Shown piece after piece: positions 1-8,195 of a stretch of 64,000 bases of DNA. Both the position numbers and the translations under genes were made by a program. This DNA comes from Devosia algicola. GTDB lineage: Bacteria > Pseudomonadota > Alphaproteobacteria > Rhizobiales > Devosiaceae. Within the stretch, counting starts at the first letter, position 1. Every line of letters starts with the position of its first letter. The stretch covers positions 2,680,501-2,744,500 of the forward strand of contig NZ_CP118246.1 of the NCBI RefSeq assembly GCF_028816455.1. Direction: 5' to 3'. Below the pieces are notes generated by a model. It had not been told where the DNA came from, did no database searches, and saw only the letters and a list, made by a program, of their open reading frames with translations.

Positions 1-177
1 GTTGGCCCAGGCCGGATGGGCCGCTTTGGCCGATGCGACCGCAGCGTCGATCTCGGTCGTCGTTGATAGTGGCAGGCTGGCACTCTGCTCGCCGGTCGCC
101 GGGTTGAAGACCGCCGCTTGCCGCTGGCTTTTTGAGGTAACCAATGCCCCGTTGATGGCGTTTTGGATGGTTTTCAT
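1..177 (-). CDS. mmsA: CoA-acylating (methyl)malonate-semialdehyde dehydrogenase, N-terminal part (runs off the window)
   Basis: The reverse strand from the ATG at 177 reads MKTIQNAINGALVTS, then VFNPATGEQ and an AAVASAKAAHPAW segment. This is the conserved start of MmsA/IolA-type dehydrogenases (a short hydrophilic start, the FNPATGE turn, then the evaAVaaAkaA helix). The family turns malonate or methylmalonate semialdehyde into acetyl- or propionyl-CoA with NAD and CoA. Only 59 residues lie inside the window, so the catalytic Cys is not visible. It follows the omega-aminotransferase on the same strand with a 66-base gap; that enzyme makes malonate semialdehyde from beta-alanine, so the two would act in series. 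Family assignment is firm; substrate is inferred from the neighbour. Confidence 0.8.
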   Translation of the reverse strand, partial: MKTIQNAINGALVTSKSQRQAAVFNPATGEQSASLPLSTTTEIDAAVASAKAAHPAWAN

Positions 178-198
178 GTCGGCTTTCCGATCGTAAAA

Positions 199-243
199 AA
201 TGGAACATACATTCTTTAATACTCTTAGAATGAACGATCCATT
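199..243. promoter_or_regulatory. Two tandem AATG-N7-CATT inverted repeats upstream of mmsA
   Basis: AATGGAACATACATT lies at 199-213 and AATGAACGATCCATT at 229-243. Both have the form AATG-N7-CATT, and their centres are 30 bases apart, close to three helical turns. The second extends to TAGAATG/CATTCTA. They sit in the only gap before mmsA, which suggests operators of a dimeric regulator on an internal promoter. The regulator is unknown; the sites do not resemble the RutR boxes found nearby. Confidence 0.5.
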
Positions 244-1572
244 CTATTCAAGCGATTTAAGCACTGTCCGCAATGTATCAACCAGCGTATCGACATGACT
301 CTTGTCCACAATCAGCGGCGGCGACAGTGCAATGATATCGCCGGTCGTGCGGATCAACACGCCAGCGTCATAGGCCTTGAGAAAGGCTGAAAAGGCGCGT
401 TGGGTTGGCGATCCGGTGATTGATTCCAACTCGATGGCGCCCACCAGTCCGATATTGCGAATGTCGATGACATGCGGACAGTCGGCCAGCGAATGCAGCG
501 CCTCGCCAAAATAGTCGCCCATATCGGCACCGCGAGTCAGCAGATCTTCGTCCTTGTAGGTCTCAAGTGTTGCCAGACCCGCCGCCGCCGCCATCGGATT
601 GCCCGAATAGGTATAGCCATGGAAGAATTCGATGACATGCTCAGGGCCATTCATGAACGCATCATGGATTTCCCCTGTTACCAGCACTGCGCCCATCGGG
701 ATCGTGCCATTGGTCAGCCCCTTGGCTGTAATCATAATGTCAGGCGTAACCCCGAAATAGTCGGCGCCAAATGGTGTGCCCAACCGCCCGAAACCGGTGA
801 TCACTTCGTCAAAAATCAGCAAAATGCCGTGTTTCTTGGTGATGTCGCGCAGCCGCTTTAAATACCCCATGGGCGGTATCAATACGCCCGTTGAACCGGC
901 CACGGGCTCGACGATCACCGCCGCGATGGTCGAGGCATCGTGCAGCGTAACGATCCGTTCCAATTCGTCTGCCAGATCGGTGCCATATTCCGGTGGTCCC
1001 TTTGAAAAAGCGTTCTTGCTCAGATTGTGGGTGTGGGGCATGTGATCGACGCCGGTCAATAATGTCCCGAACATCTTGCGATTGCTGACAATGCCGCCGA
1101 CCGATATCCCGCCGAAATTGACACCGTGATAGGCCCGCTCGCGTCCGATCAACCGGCTGCGGGCACCGTCGCCTTTGACCCGGTGATAGGCCAAGGCGAC
1201 CTTGAGCGCGGTCTCCACTGATTCGGAACCTGAATTGGTAAACAGCACATGGTCGAGCCCCTTGGGGGCGATATCAACCAGCCGGTTGGCCAATTCAAAT
1301 GCCTTTGGGTGCCCCATCTGGAAGGCCGGTGCGTAGTCAAGCTCGGCGGCCTGCGTCTGAATTGCCTCGACGATGTTGGGACGGCAATGGCCGGCATTGA
1401 CGCACCACAACCCGGCAGTGCCGTCTAATACCTGGCGGCCCTCAGCCGTTGTATAATGCATGTCCTTGGCACCAACGAACATGCGGGGCGCTTTCTTGAA
1501 CTGCCGATTTGCCGTAAAGGGCATCCAGAAGGCGCTCAGATCATTCGGCGTCACACTGCTTGAATTCGACAC
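244..1572 (-). CDS. Omega-amino acid:pyruvate aminotransferase (class III, PLP)
   Basis: Full-length class III aminotransferase of the beta-alanine:pyruvate type, 442 residues from the GTG at 1572. Visible family features are the start SAFWMPFTANRQFKKAPR, the GSESVETALK loop, YHGVNFGG, the FDEVITGFGR segment with the PLP-binding Asp, and the AKGLTNGTIPMGAV stretch with the Schiff-base Lys. The enzyme moves the amino group of beta-alanine (or other omega-amino acids) to pyruvate, giving malonate semialdehyde and alanine. I chose the GTG at 1572 because GGGAG lies ten bases upstream and the length fits the family; an ATG at 1611 is also open, and the frame stays open to 1776. It is divergent from the RutR-like gene and followed by mmsA, matching the last steps of reductive pyrimidine breakdown. 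Confidence 0.9.
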   Translation of the reverse strand: MSNSSSVTPNDLSAFWMPFTANRQFKKAPRMFVGAKDMHYTTAEGRQVLDGTAGLWCVNAGHCRPNIVEAIQTQAAELDYAPAFQMGHPKAFELANRLVDIAPKGLDHVLFTNSGSESVETALKVALAYHRVKGDGARSRLIGRERAYHGVNFGGISVGGIVSNRKMFGTLLTGVDHMPHTHNLSKNAFSKGPPEYGTDLADELERIVTLHDASTIAAVIVEPVAGSTGVLIPPMGYLKRLRDITKKHGILLIFDEVITGFGRLGTPFGADYFGVTPDIMITAKGLTNGTIPMGAVLVTGEIHDAFMNGPEHVIEFFHGYTYSGNPMAAAAGLATLETYKDEDLLTRGADMGDYFGEALHSLADCPHVIDIRNIGLVGAIELESITGSPTQRAFSAFLKAYDAGVLIRTTGDIIALSPPLIVDKSHVDTLVDTLRTVLKSLE

Positions 1573-1651
1573 GAGGCAATCGCTCCCAGTTAATATGACT
1601 TGTACGATCATGTTTATTGGTACTTGACGTGGGACCGTGTTACCAAGATTT

Positions 1652-1667
1652 TTGACCAGTTGGAAAA
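1652..1667. promoter_or_regulatory. RutR-box-like operator between the aminotransferase and rutR
   Basis: The sequence TTGACCAGTTGGAAAA matches the E. coli RutR box TTGACCA-NN-TGGTCAA at 12 of 14 defined positions. It lies in the divergent gap between the aminotransferase start (1572) and the likely regulator start (1721), so it could control both directions. A second copy lies before preT at 7420. The box consensus is from knowledge of E. coli; binding here is inferred. Confidence 0.6.
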
Positions 1668-1720
1668 ATGTTAGCACTCTGATGGTGCCGATCAAGGTGA
1701 AAAATGCTGAGATTGTCGTG

Positions 1721-2392
1721 GTGAGCAAAAGTAGCGCCAAATCGCGTCCCGCATCCGCTCGTGGACACCGGCCCAAAACTCGTATTCAGCGCGAGAAGCA
1801 GGATATTATCCTGGAAGCCGCGCTGGATGTATTTTCGCTACACGGTTTTCGCGGCGCCACCATCGATCAGATCGCCGAGGTTGCGGGCATGAGCAAGCCC
1901 AATCTCCTGTACTATTTCCCGCGTAAAGAGGAGATTCACCGCCGCCTTATTTCCGAACTGCTTGTCACCTGGCTTGAGCCATTGCGCGAAATGGACGCCA
2001 AGGGCGATCCGTTCCCCGAAATTTGTTCCTATATCCGGCGAAAACTCGAAATGGCCCGCGACTTCCCGCGCGAAAGCCGCCTTTTTGCCACTGAAATGCT
2101 CCAGGGCGCGCCACGCATCAGTGAAATGATCGAGGTTGACCTCAAAAATCTTGTGGATGAAAAGGCCCGGGTCATTGAAGGCTGGATGGACGACGGCAAA
2201 CTGACGCGCGTCGATCCTTATCACCTGATTTTTTCAATCTGGGCCACCACGCAGCACTATGCCGATTTTGATGTGCAGGTTCGGGCGGTCCTCGGCCCGA
2301 AGCGCGGCGGCGATGGGCGCTTTGAGGATGCCGCGCGCTATCTCGAGCAACTGTTTCTCTTTGGCCTTATGCCTGGAAAATCAATAGGTTGA
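1721..2392 (+). CDS. rutR: RutR-like TetR-family regulator of pyrimidine catabolism
   Basis: TetR-family repressor with an N-terminal HTH (ILEAALDVFSLHGFRGATIDQIAEVAGMSKPNLLYYFPRKEEI) and a YcdC/RutR-type C-terminal ligand domain (LFATEMLQGAP, IFSIWATTQHYADF). In E. coli RutR binds uracil and represses pyrimidine-use genes. The neighbours here are an omega-aminotransferase, mmsA, preT and preA, all steps of the reductive uracil route, and RutR-like boxes lie at 1652 and 7420. The GTG at 1721 gives 223 residues, near family length. An upstream ATG at 1637 is in frame but would cover the operator, so it is less likely. It converges with the EamA gene, the stop codons being adjacent. Confidence 0.8.
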   Translation: MSKSSAKSRPASARGHRPKTRIQREKQDIILEAALDVFSLHGFRGATIDQIAEVAGMSKPNLLYYFPRKEEIHRRLISELLVTWLEPLREMDAKGDPFPEICSYIRRKLEMARDFPRESRLFATEMLQGAPRISEMIEVDLKNLVDEKARVIEGWMDDGKLTRVDPYHLIFSIWATTQHYADFDVQVRAVLGPKRGGDGRFEDAARYLEQLFLFGLMPGKSIG

Positions 2393-3337
2393 TTAGCTGG
2401 GAAGCCGCTTTTTGGGACGGGCGCTCCCGCTCTTGGGATGCTCATGTGATAACCCCAATACCAACAGTCCAAGAACGGTGATCAGCGCACCCATCAGTAC
2501 GGACAGACTGGCCCAGCCGTGCCCCATCAGCCCTTCAAGCACTATGACAAAGATTGGCGTCAGATAGCCATAGGCGATCACTTTGGCGGCCGGCAAATGT
2601 AGGCTGGCGAACTGCAACAGGAAAAAACTGACCGCAGTGGGAAAGACTGCCAGATACAGAATGACCCACCAGACTATCGGCGGCAGTGCACCCCAATTGG
2701 TGGCCAACATTTCGGGTAACCCGTAAAGCCCGATCCAGACGGTTGTGGCTGCCAAGGAAAAAAAGCTTAGTACCATCGCCGGTTCGCCCCGGCTGAATCG
2801 GCGCAGCAGCGGGGTATTGATCGCGTAGCATAGACAGCCGACAAAAAAGATCTGCTCGCCCGGCCCGATTTCAAACCGTGCCATCGCACCAAAATCACCA
2901 CGAAAAATCACCCAAAGCGAGCCCATCCCGGCAAAAATCAGACTTACCAGTCCCACCGGTCCTGTGCGCTGCCCAACGATAATCAGGCCGAACCCTGCCA
3001 CCAGCAGCGGTATCAGCGTAAATATCGCGCTCGTCGCCACCGGTGCGGTAATCTTGAGCGCCACGAACATGGTCACGAAATAAACCGCCAGCAGCGCGCC
3101 AAGAATTATAAAGCGCCAGGGAGCTTGAGGCACTGCCAACGTGTTGCCGGCCGGTCCGAATGCCACGACCCCCATCACTGCCGTGCCAAGCAAAAACCGA
3201 ACTGCGTTTAGCGGCGCTGGCGCAATTTCACCGGCAATCAGGCTACCGAAGGCAAACGAACCCGCAATCAGCAGGGCAAATGTCAGCATGGCCAAATGAG
3301 CCAGCAGGCGGTTTTTGCCCTCGTCTGCCGTGCTCAC
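2393..3337 (-). CDS. EamA/DMT-family membrane transporter
   Basis: A 314-residue protein with about ten hydrophobic helices in two similar halves, the layout of EamA (drug/metabolite) exporters. It starts with a short polar stretch, then HLAMLTFALLIAGSFAFGSLI, and ends with a basic tail (PKSGSARPKKRLPS). Typical cargoes of the family are metabolites or amino acids, but nothing here points to one. The start overlaps the end of the DoxX-like gene by four bases (ATGA), so the two are probably co-translated. Confidence 0.8.
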   Translation of the reverse strand: MSTADEGKNRLLAHLAMLTFALLIAGSFAFGSLIAGEIAPAPLNAVRFLLGTAVMGVVAFGPAGNTLAVPQAPWRFIILGALLAVYFVTMFVALKITAPVATSAIFTLIPLLVAGFGLIIVGQRTGPVGLVSLIFAGMGSLWVIFRGDFGAMARFEIGPGEQIFFVGCLCYAINTPLLRRFSRGEPAMVLSFFSLAATTVWIGLYGLPEMLATNWGALPPIVWWVILYLAVFPTAVSFFLLQFASLHLPAAKVIAYGYLTPIFVIVLEGLMGHGWASLSVLMGALITVLGLLVLGLSHEHPKSGSARPKKRLPS

Positions 3338-3705
3338 AGGGCCTCGGCGATCACCATCAACAACCCACCGGCAAGCGTGATGTTGACGAGGGTGAAGTAA
3401 AGATGAGGATTGCGCTCTTCACCCTTGAACAGAAACAGATTGTGAAACAGGCAGGTTGCCAACACCAGAAAGATGATCAGCGCCAAGGCACCCAATACGG
3501 TCCACATCCCTAAAATCAGGAACAATCCGCCGACAATTTGCACGCCAAAACCAAGCGCTGCCAATATAGTGGGCAACGGCCAGCCATAATTGGTCTTCGA
3601 ATTCTTGCGCTCGGGAAAATGGCTGAAATTGCGAATACCGGCGATCAGGAAAAACAAACCGAAGATAACTCGCCCAATAACGAGAAGCGACGCAGCGAGG
3701 GTCAA
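3334..3705 (-). CDS. DoxX-like small membrane protein
   Basis: A 123-residue protein with four predicted membrane helices, beginning LLVIGRVIFGLFFLIAGIRNFSHF and ending LVNITLAGGLLMVIAEAL. The layout and the RxxFGxxFLxAGxxxF start fit the DoxX family, whose members are often linked to redox or membrane stress but have no single known reaction. The start codon is TTG at 3705, giving MTLAAS; no ATG fits. It lies upstream of the EamA gene with a four-base overlap. Confidence 0.65.
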   Translation of the reverse strand: MTLAASLLVIGRVIFGLFFLIAGIRNFSHFPERKNSKTNYGWPLPTILAALGFGVQIVGGLFLILGMWTVLGALALIIFLVLATCLFHNLFLFKGEERNPHLYFTLVNITLAGGLLMVIAEAL

Positions 3706-3740
3706 GGAACGTCTCTATTCAAAGAATCGACACCGCAAGC

Positions 3741-4208
3741 CTAACTCGTGCGGTCGTCTCTGGCGAGCCTTCTCACAGTTGTTGGCACCATGCGGCCGAG
3801 CACGCCATCCCTGAGCACATAATGGTGGGCGAGCGCAGCAAGCGCGTGCAGACCCACCAAATAGATGATGGTCCAGGCGGCAATATTGTGCAGGTTTTCA
3901 ACGACCCGAGCCAATCCCCGGTCGGCGCCGATAAGAGGCGGCATGGAAAACAGTCCAAAGAAGGTAAAGCTCCCGCCCCGAAACCAGCGCAGCGAAAATC
4001 CGAACCCGATCTGTGCGGCCAGCAAGGCGTAGAGCGTCCAATGCATGGCGACGGCCAGATAATGGGAAATGTCACGCCTTTCCCGCAGCAATCGCCGCCC
4101 ACCCAGACGACGCCATCCCAACTGCGCAACAAAAATGGCGGCAAGCAATATTCCCAGCGAAATGCGCAGGCTCGCCCCCTCGTCCCGGATGTCAACGGCG
4201 CCGCTCAT
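3741..4208 (-). CDS. Cytochrome b561-like protein lacking the first helix
   Basis: A 155-residue membrane protein matching the last two thirds of bacterial cytochrome b561. Recognisable pieces are SLGILLAAIFVAQLGWR (helix 2), HYLAVAMHWTLYALL (helix 3, heme His), FFGLFSMPPLI, and HNIAAWTIIYLVGLHALAALAHHYVLRDGVLGRM (helix 4). The family normally starts with another helix carrying RYxxxxxxLHWL, which supplies a heme ligand. That piece is absent, and only about 100 bases separate this ORF from preA, too little to hold it. The gene therefore seems truncated at the 5' end and may not bind its full heme set. Confidence 0.6.
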   Translation of the reverse strand: MSGAVDIRDEGASLRISLGILLAAIFVAQLGWRRLGGRRLLRERRDISHYLAVAMHWTLYALLAAQIGFGFSLRWFRGGSFTFFGLFSMPPLIGADRGLARVVENLHNIAAWTIIYLVGLHALAALAHHYVLRDGVLGRMVPTTVRRLARDDRTS

Positions 4209-4307
4209 TGTCGAACCTATCGCAAACCTAGTGTTCAGTGCCCAATCATATCAGAGCATTGATGTGCGAAAGGTTAGGAACCTTGGCGGTATCCGATCTG
4301 GATTAGA

Positions 4308-5627
4308 TCATTCCGCCGGTTCTGCCGCTTTCGCTGCCGGGTTGTTTGGATGCGTAGTCCAATTGGCATACTCGCCCGTCACAATGCGGCCGGTCCGCTC
4401 GTCAACCGTGCCGGGGGCCATTGCTTCAAGCGTGATGCAATCATCGACGGGACAAACATTGACGCACAGATTGCAGCCCACGCACTCGTCGTCCATCACC
4501 TCAAAATGCCGTTTGCCATCCTTTTCCTTCATGATCGCCTGATGCGATGTGTCTTCGCAGGCAATGTGACAGCGACCGCACGAAATGCACAAATCCTGAT
4601 TGATCCGGGCTTTGGCGACATAGTTGAGATCAAGATATTGCCAGTCGGTCACATTGCGCACGGCCCGTCCGGTGATTGCTTCGAGATTGGCGTGTCCCTT
4701 GTCGTCCATCCAGTTGCCAAGCCCCGAAATCATCTCCTCGACGATCTTGAAGCCATAGGTCATGGCTGCAGTGCACACCTGTACATTGCCCGCCCCCAGC
4801 GCCAGGAACTCAGCCGCATCGCGCCAGGTTGTCACCCCGCCGATGCCCGAAATCGGCAACCCGTGCGTTTGGGGATCGCGCGCGATTTCGGCCACCATGT
4901 TGAGTGCAATCGGTTTGACCGCCGGGCCGCAATAGCCGCCATGGGTGCCCTTGCCCGCAACCGTTGGATTGGGGGCGAAAAGGTCAAGATCCACCGAAAC
5001 AATCGAGTTGATCGTATTGATCAGCGACACCGCATCGGTGCCGCCGGCCTTGGCGGCGCGGGCTGGTTTGCGGACATCGGTAATATTGGGGGTCAGCTTG
5101 GTGATTACTGGCATGCGTGTATATTGCTTGCACCAGCGCACCACCATTTCGATATATTCCGGCACCTGCCCGACTGCGGCACCCATGCCGCGCTCACTCA
5201 TACCGTGCGGGCAGCCGAAATTGAGTTCGATCCCATCGGCGCCGGTTTCCTCGACCAGCGGTAATATCGCTTTCCAGGCCTCCTCTTCGCAAGGCACCAT
5301 GATTGAGGCGATCAGCGCGCGATCGGGCCAGTTCATCTTGACCTGTTTCATTTCCCGCAGATTGATCTGCAGGCTGCGATCAGTGATCAATTCGATATTG
5401 TTAAGCCCCAGCAATCGGCGGTCGGCGCCATAAATCGCGCCATATCGAGGTCCGTTCACATTGACCACCGGGGGGCCTTCTTCACCCAGCGTTTTCCAGA
5501 CGACCCCGCCCCAACCGGCCTTGAACGCTCGCTCGACATTATAGGCTTTGTCGGTCGGAGGCGCCGAAGCCAGCCAGAACGGGTTGGGTGATTTGATGCC
5601 AACAAAATTATTCCGAAGATCAGCCAT
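4308..5627 (-). CDS. preA: NAD-dependent dihydropyrimidine dehydrogenase subunit PreA
   Basis: A 439-residue protein with an FMN-binding TIM barrel (start LRNNFVGIKSPNPFWLASAPPT; NFGCPHGMSERGMG; KLTPNITDVR; GIGGVTTWRDAAEF) followed by a ferredoxin domain with two 4Fe-4S motifs (CISCGRCHIAC and CVGCNLCVNVCP). This is the catalytic half of the bacterial uracil/thymine reductase; PreT passes it electrons from NADH. The position I align with mammalian DPD's catalytic Cys (LACGQ) reads Val here (AAVGQ). The start overlaps the end of the VOC gene by eight bases, so preT, the VOC gene and preA form one tight operon. Confidence 0.92.
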   Translation of the reverse strand: MADLRNNFVGIKSPNPFWLASAPPTDKAYNVERAFKAGWGGVVWKTLGEEGPPVVNVNGPRYGAIYGADRRLLGLNNIELITDRSLQINLREMKQVKMNWPDRALIASIMVPCEEEAWKAILPLVEETGADGIELNFGCPHGMSERGMGAAVGQVPEYIEMVVRWCKQYTRMPVITKLTPNITDVRKPARAAKAGGTDAVSLINTINSIVSVDLDLFAPNPTVAGKGTHGGYCGPAVKPIALNMVAEIARDPQTHGLPISGIGGVTTWRDAAEFLALGAGNVQVCTAAMTYGFKIVEEMISGLGNWMDDKGHANLEAITGRAVRNVTDWQYLDLNYVAKARINQDLCISCGRCHIACEDTSHQAIMKEKDGKRHFEVMDDECVGCNLCVNVCPVDDCITLEAMAPGTVDERTGRIVTGEYANWTTHPNNPAAKAAEPAE

Positions 5628-6015
5628 GGTCCTGGCTCCCTTTGATCGTCTGAATGAGAATGAGGTTGCCCTCGCTATCGTTTATCAGGGCCCAACGCGT
5701 ACCGGGCTCCCATGGTGCGTCGTCTGGTCCGCTGACCGGGGTCACGCCACGCTCGGCCAATGTCCGGCACGTCGCGTCGACATCGCCAGTCGCCAACACC
5801 AACTCTGGTTTTTTACTCGTTTCAACACTGTCGCGCTTGTCGAAATGCAAAAGTGTTGCGGCGCCTGGCACCCGCATGAATATCCAACGATCCTCCCCAT
5901 AGGGGTTGTTTCGCTCGACCGCGAAACCCAACGTATCGCGGTAAAACGCCAGCGCCCTTGCCGTGTCGGTCACGCCGATGGATTGGAAATGGATATGGCT
6001 GAACATGGCCGCCAT
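5620..6015 (-). CDS. VOC-superfamily (glyoxalase/dioxygenase-fold) protein inside the preT-preA operon
   Basis: A 131-residue protein with the paired beta-alpha-beta-beta-beta modules of the vicinal oxygen chelate fold: IHFQSIGVTDTARALAFYRDTLGF at the start and DPxGN-like NDSEGNLILI near the end. The His of the first strand and a late Glu are possible metal ligands. The reaction cannot be read from sequence. It lies 14 bases after preT and overlaps preA by eight bases, so it must be made together with the dehydrogenase and may protect or process a pyrimidine-derived intermediate. That role is inference from position only. Confidence 0.75.
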   Translation of the reverse strand: MAAMFSHIHFQSIGVTDTARALAFYRDTLGFAVERNNPYGEDRWIFMRVPGAATLLHFDKRDSVETSKKPELVLATGDVDATCRTLAERGVTPVSGPDDAPWEPGTRWALINDSEGNLILIQTIKGSQDHG

Positions 6016-6029
6016 CCCGGTTGGCCCCC

Positions 6030-7370
6030 CTATGTTGCCAATAGCGCCGCATGGATGTGTTCTGCGGCGTCCCGCCCTTCGGCAACGGCTGTTACGGTCA
6101 GATCATCGCCGCCTGTCGCACAGTCGCCGCCAGCCCAAACGCCGGAAACGGACGTGCGGCCGAATTCGTCGACCGCTATCTTGCCGCCCGCCAGCTCCAA
6201 CGCCCCACCATCGCTATTGAGCGTCTGGCCAATGGCCTTGAATACCTGATCGGCGGCCAGAACCAAGGTTTCCCCGGTTTCGCGCAACTGTCCGTCAACC
6301 ATTGCAGTATAGGCCAGTTCAACACCGGTGACGCGCCCACCCTCGCTCACGACGCGTCGGGGTGCCATCCAGTGGCGGATCGTGACGCCCTTGGCGGCGG
6401 CCAAATCCTGCTCGAATTCGGACGCGCTCATCTGCTCCTTGCCGCGTCGGTAAACAATATTGACCTCTTCGGCACCCAATAGTTTGGATTGCACCGCCGC
6501 GTCCACCGCCGTCATGCCGCCGCCAATCACCACCACCCGGCGTCCGATCGGCAGGCCGCTCAAATCGCCCGCCTGGCGCAACTCGGCAATAAAATCGACC
6601 GCGTTGGCAACGCCTTCGGCGTCTTCGTTCTCCGCCCGTAGCGCATTGACCCCGCCCAGACCCATACCCAGAAATACCGCGTCGTAGCGCTCCTGCAATT
6701 GCTGCAGCGTAAAGTCCTGTCCGAACGTCTTGCCGTTGATAATGTTGATGCCACCGATGGCGGTGACATAGTCGACCTCGGCCTGGGCAAATTGATCGGT
6801 CGATTTGTAGGACGCAATGCCGTATTCATTGAGCCCCCCGGCCTTGGGACGCGAGTCATATATTGTGACCTCGTGGCCTTTGACCGCCAGTCGGTGCGCC
6901 GCCGCCAGCCCGGCCGGCCCTGCCCCGACCACGGCAATTGTCTTGCCCGTCGAAGCGGCCCGCTCAAAAAACTGCCGATTGTCGGCCATGGCCATGTCGG
7001 TGGCATAGCGCTGCAACAGGCCGATGCGAACCGGCTTGCCCTCGGCCTCCTCCCGGACGCACGCTTCCTCACACAATTGCTCGGTGGGGCAGACGCGGGC
7101 GCACATGCCGCCCAGAATATTCTGCTCAAAGATTGTCTCAGCGGCGCCCATGCCATTGCCGGTGGCAATCTCGCGAATGAACATCGGAATGTCGATGGTG
7201 GTCGGGCAGGCATTCATGCACGGCGCGTCGTAGCAAAAATAGCAGCGATCCGCTTCAACTATGGCTTCGTGCCGGTCCAATGGCGGGTGAAGATCGGAAA
7301 AATTGTCCGCATATTGGTTGGGTGCAAGTCGCCCCGATACAATGCCCTGCTTGACGTCGCCCTGTGCCAT
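6030..7370 (-). CDS. preT: NAD(P)-dependent dihydropyrimidine dehydrogenase subunit PreT
   Basis: A 446-residue glutamate-synthase-small-subunit-like flavoprotein. The N-terminal domain carries the iron-sulfur cysteines (CYFCYDAPCMNACPT and CARVCPTEQLCEEAC), followed by a FAD-binding GAGPAGLAAAHRLA motif and an NAD-binding VVVIGGGMTAVDAA motif; the C-terminus has GVWAGGDCATGGDDLTVTA. PreT takes electrons from NADH and hands them to PreA, which reduces uracil and thymine. It heads the preT-VOC-preA operon, and a RutR-like box lies 50 bases upstream of its start. Confidence 0.92.
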   Translation of the reverse strand: MAQGDVKQGIVSGRLAPNQYADNFSDLHPPLDRHEAIVEADRCYFCYDAPCMNACPTTIDIPMFIREIATGNGMGAAETIFEQNILGGMCARVCPTEQLCEEACVREEAEGKPVRIGLLQRYATDMAMADNRQFFERAASTGKTIAVVGAGPAGLAAAHRLAVKGHEVTIYDSRPKAGGLNEYGIASYKSTDQFAQAEVDYVTAIGGINIINGKTFGQDFTLQQLQERYDAVFLGMGLGGVNALRAENEDAEGVANAVDFIAELRQAGDLSGLPIGRRVVVIGGGMTAVDAAVQSKLLGAEEVNIVYRRGKEQMSASEFEQDLAAAKGVTIRHWMAPRRVVSEGGRVTGVELAYTAMVDGQLRETGETLVLAADQVFKAIGQTLNSDGGALELAGGKIAVDEFGRTSVSGVWAGGDCATGGDDLTVTAVAEGRDAAEHIHAALLAT

Positions 7371-7419
7371 GCCAGTCTCCCTGCTCCGTTCTACACAACG
7401 CTAACGCAGGCTCCAATTT

Positions 7420-7435
7420 TTTATCAATTGGTCAA
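7420..7435. promoter_or_regulatory. RutR-box-like operator upstream of preT
   Basis: TTTATCAATTGGTCAA matches TTGACCA-NN-TGGTCAA at 12 of 14 defined positions and sits about 50 bases upstream of the preT start codon. Here the right arm is perfect; in the copy at 1652 the left arm is perfect. Two such boxes placed exactly in front of the two divergent halves of the pathway support one RutR regulon. Confidence 0.6.
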
Positions 7436-7440
7436 ATATC

Positions 7441-7829
7441 ATGAATTTGCATGAGGGTTTGGTTGCCCAAAACCGCCCCATTCTCGCCCAAAAGCACCAT
7501 TTTCAGTCGCGCAATCGCCCAAAATTTCCATGCAACCCGATCATTTGGCGTCGAGGACTGCATACCGGGTGGAACTGTTGCACCACGGACACGCTCTAAA
7601 ATTTGAATCCGAAAACGCAGAGTAACTACCCAGACGCGGTGCGCCAAAGTGCCAAAGAGAAGAATTATTTTTCCTGTCGGCACTAAATTCAGGCTCCCGC
7701 CCATATTGGGTGAACCAAAAAATCGTGACTATTCTGCAACACATCCTGCAGGCCGACCGGCATTGTCCAATTGGCCCATATTCTGGCCCCCTGCCCTAAT
7801 TACTCAGCGCGGCATCGACAATTTAGTGA
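7441..7829. other. Intergenic stretch between preT and rlpA
   Basis: About 390 bases with no convincing gene. Small open frames here lack ribosome binding sites, conserved motifs and a codon pattern like the neighbours. The stretch probably holds the promoters of preT (leftward) and rlpA (rightward). I see no strong hairpin, repeat or RNA gene. Confidence 0.5.
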
Positions 7830-8195
7830 GTGTCTCGTTTGACCAAGAAATTCATCACCACCGCCGCCATTGCTGCCACTGTGCTGTTCGCAACAACCGT
7901 TTCATCTTTTGCCCAATGTGGCGGTGCCTCATGGTATGGCCCCGGCTTCAACGGCAAGAAAGCCGCCTCCGGCCAGATCTTCAACGAAAACGCCATGACT
8001 GCCGCGCACCGCTCGCTGCCCTTTGGCACCAAGCTCAAGGTAGTCGACCAGCGCACCGGCAAATATGTCCAGGTTACCATCAATGATCGTGGCCCCTTTC
8101 ATGGTGGCCGTATCATCGATCTGTCCAAAGCCGCTGCCACCAAACTGGGCTTTCGCAATCGCGGCACAACATCGGTATGTATCGAAAAAATGTAG
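7830..8195 (+). CDS. RlpA-like double-psi beta-barrel protein, secreted
   Basis: A 121-residue protein with a signal peptide (KKFITTAAIAATVLFATTVSSFAQ) and then a single RlpA-type DPBB domain: GGASWYGPGFNGKKAASG, AHRSLPFGTKLKVV, VTINDRGPFHGGRIIDLSKAAATKLG. RlpA proteins cut peptidoglycan glycan strands lacking peptides, near division sites. This one has no SPOR domain, so septal targeting is not assured. A GTG at 7830 is the start; no ATG fits. It stands alone between preT (opposite strand) and a receiver-like gene. Confidence 0.85.
   Translation: MSRLTKKFITTAAIAATVLFATTVSSFAQCGGASWYGPGFNGKKAASGQIFNENAMTAAHRSLPFGTKLKVVDQRTGKYVQVTINDRGPFHGGRIIDLSKAAATKLGFRNRGTTSVCIEKM

Noticed and set aside
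2..196. Plus-strand 64-residue frame at the left edge
   Set aside because: The minus strand encodes a clear MmsA N-terminus; the plus frame is its shadow.
4350..5264. 304-residue plus-strand frame inside preA
   Set aside because: No family features; the opposite strand is an unmistakable PreA.
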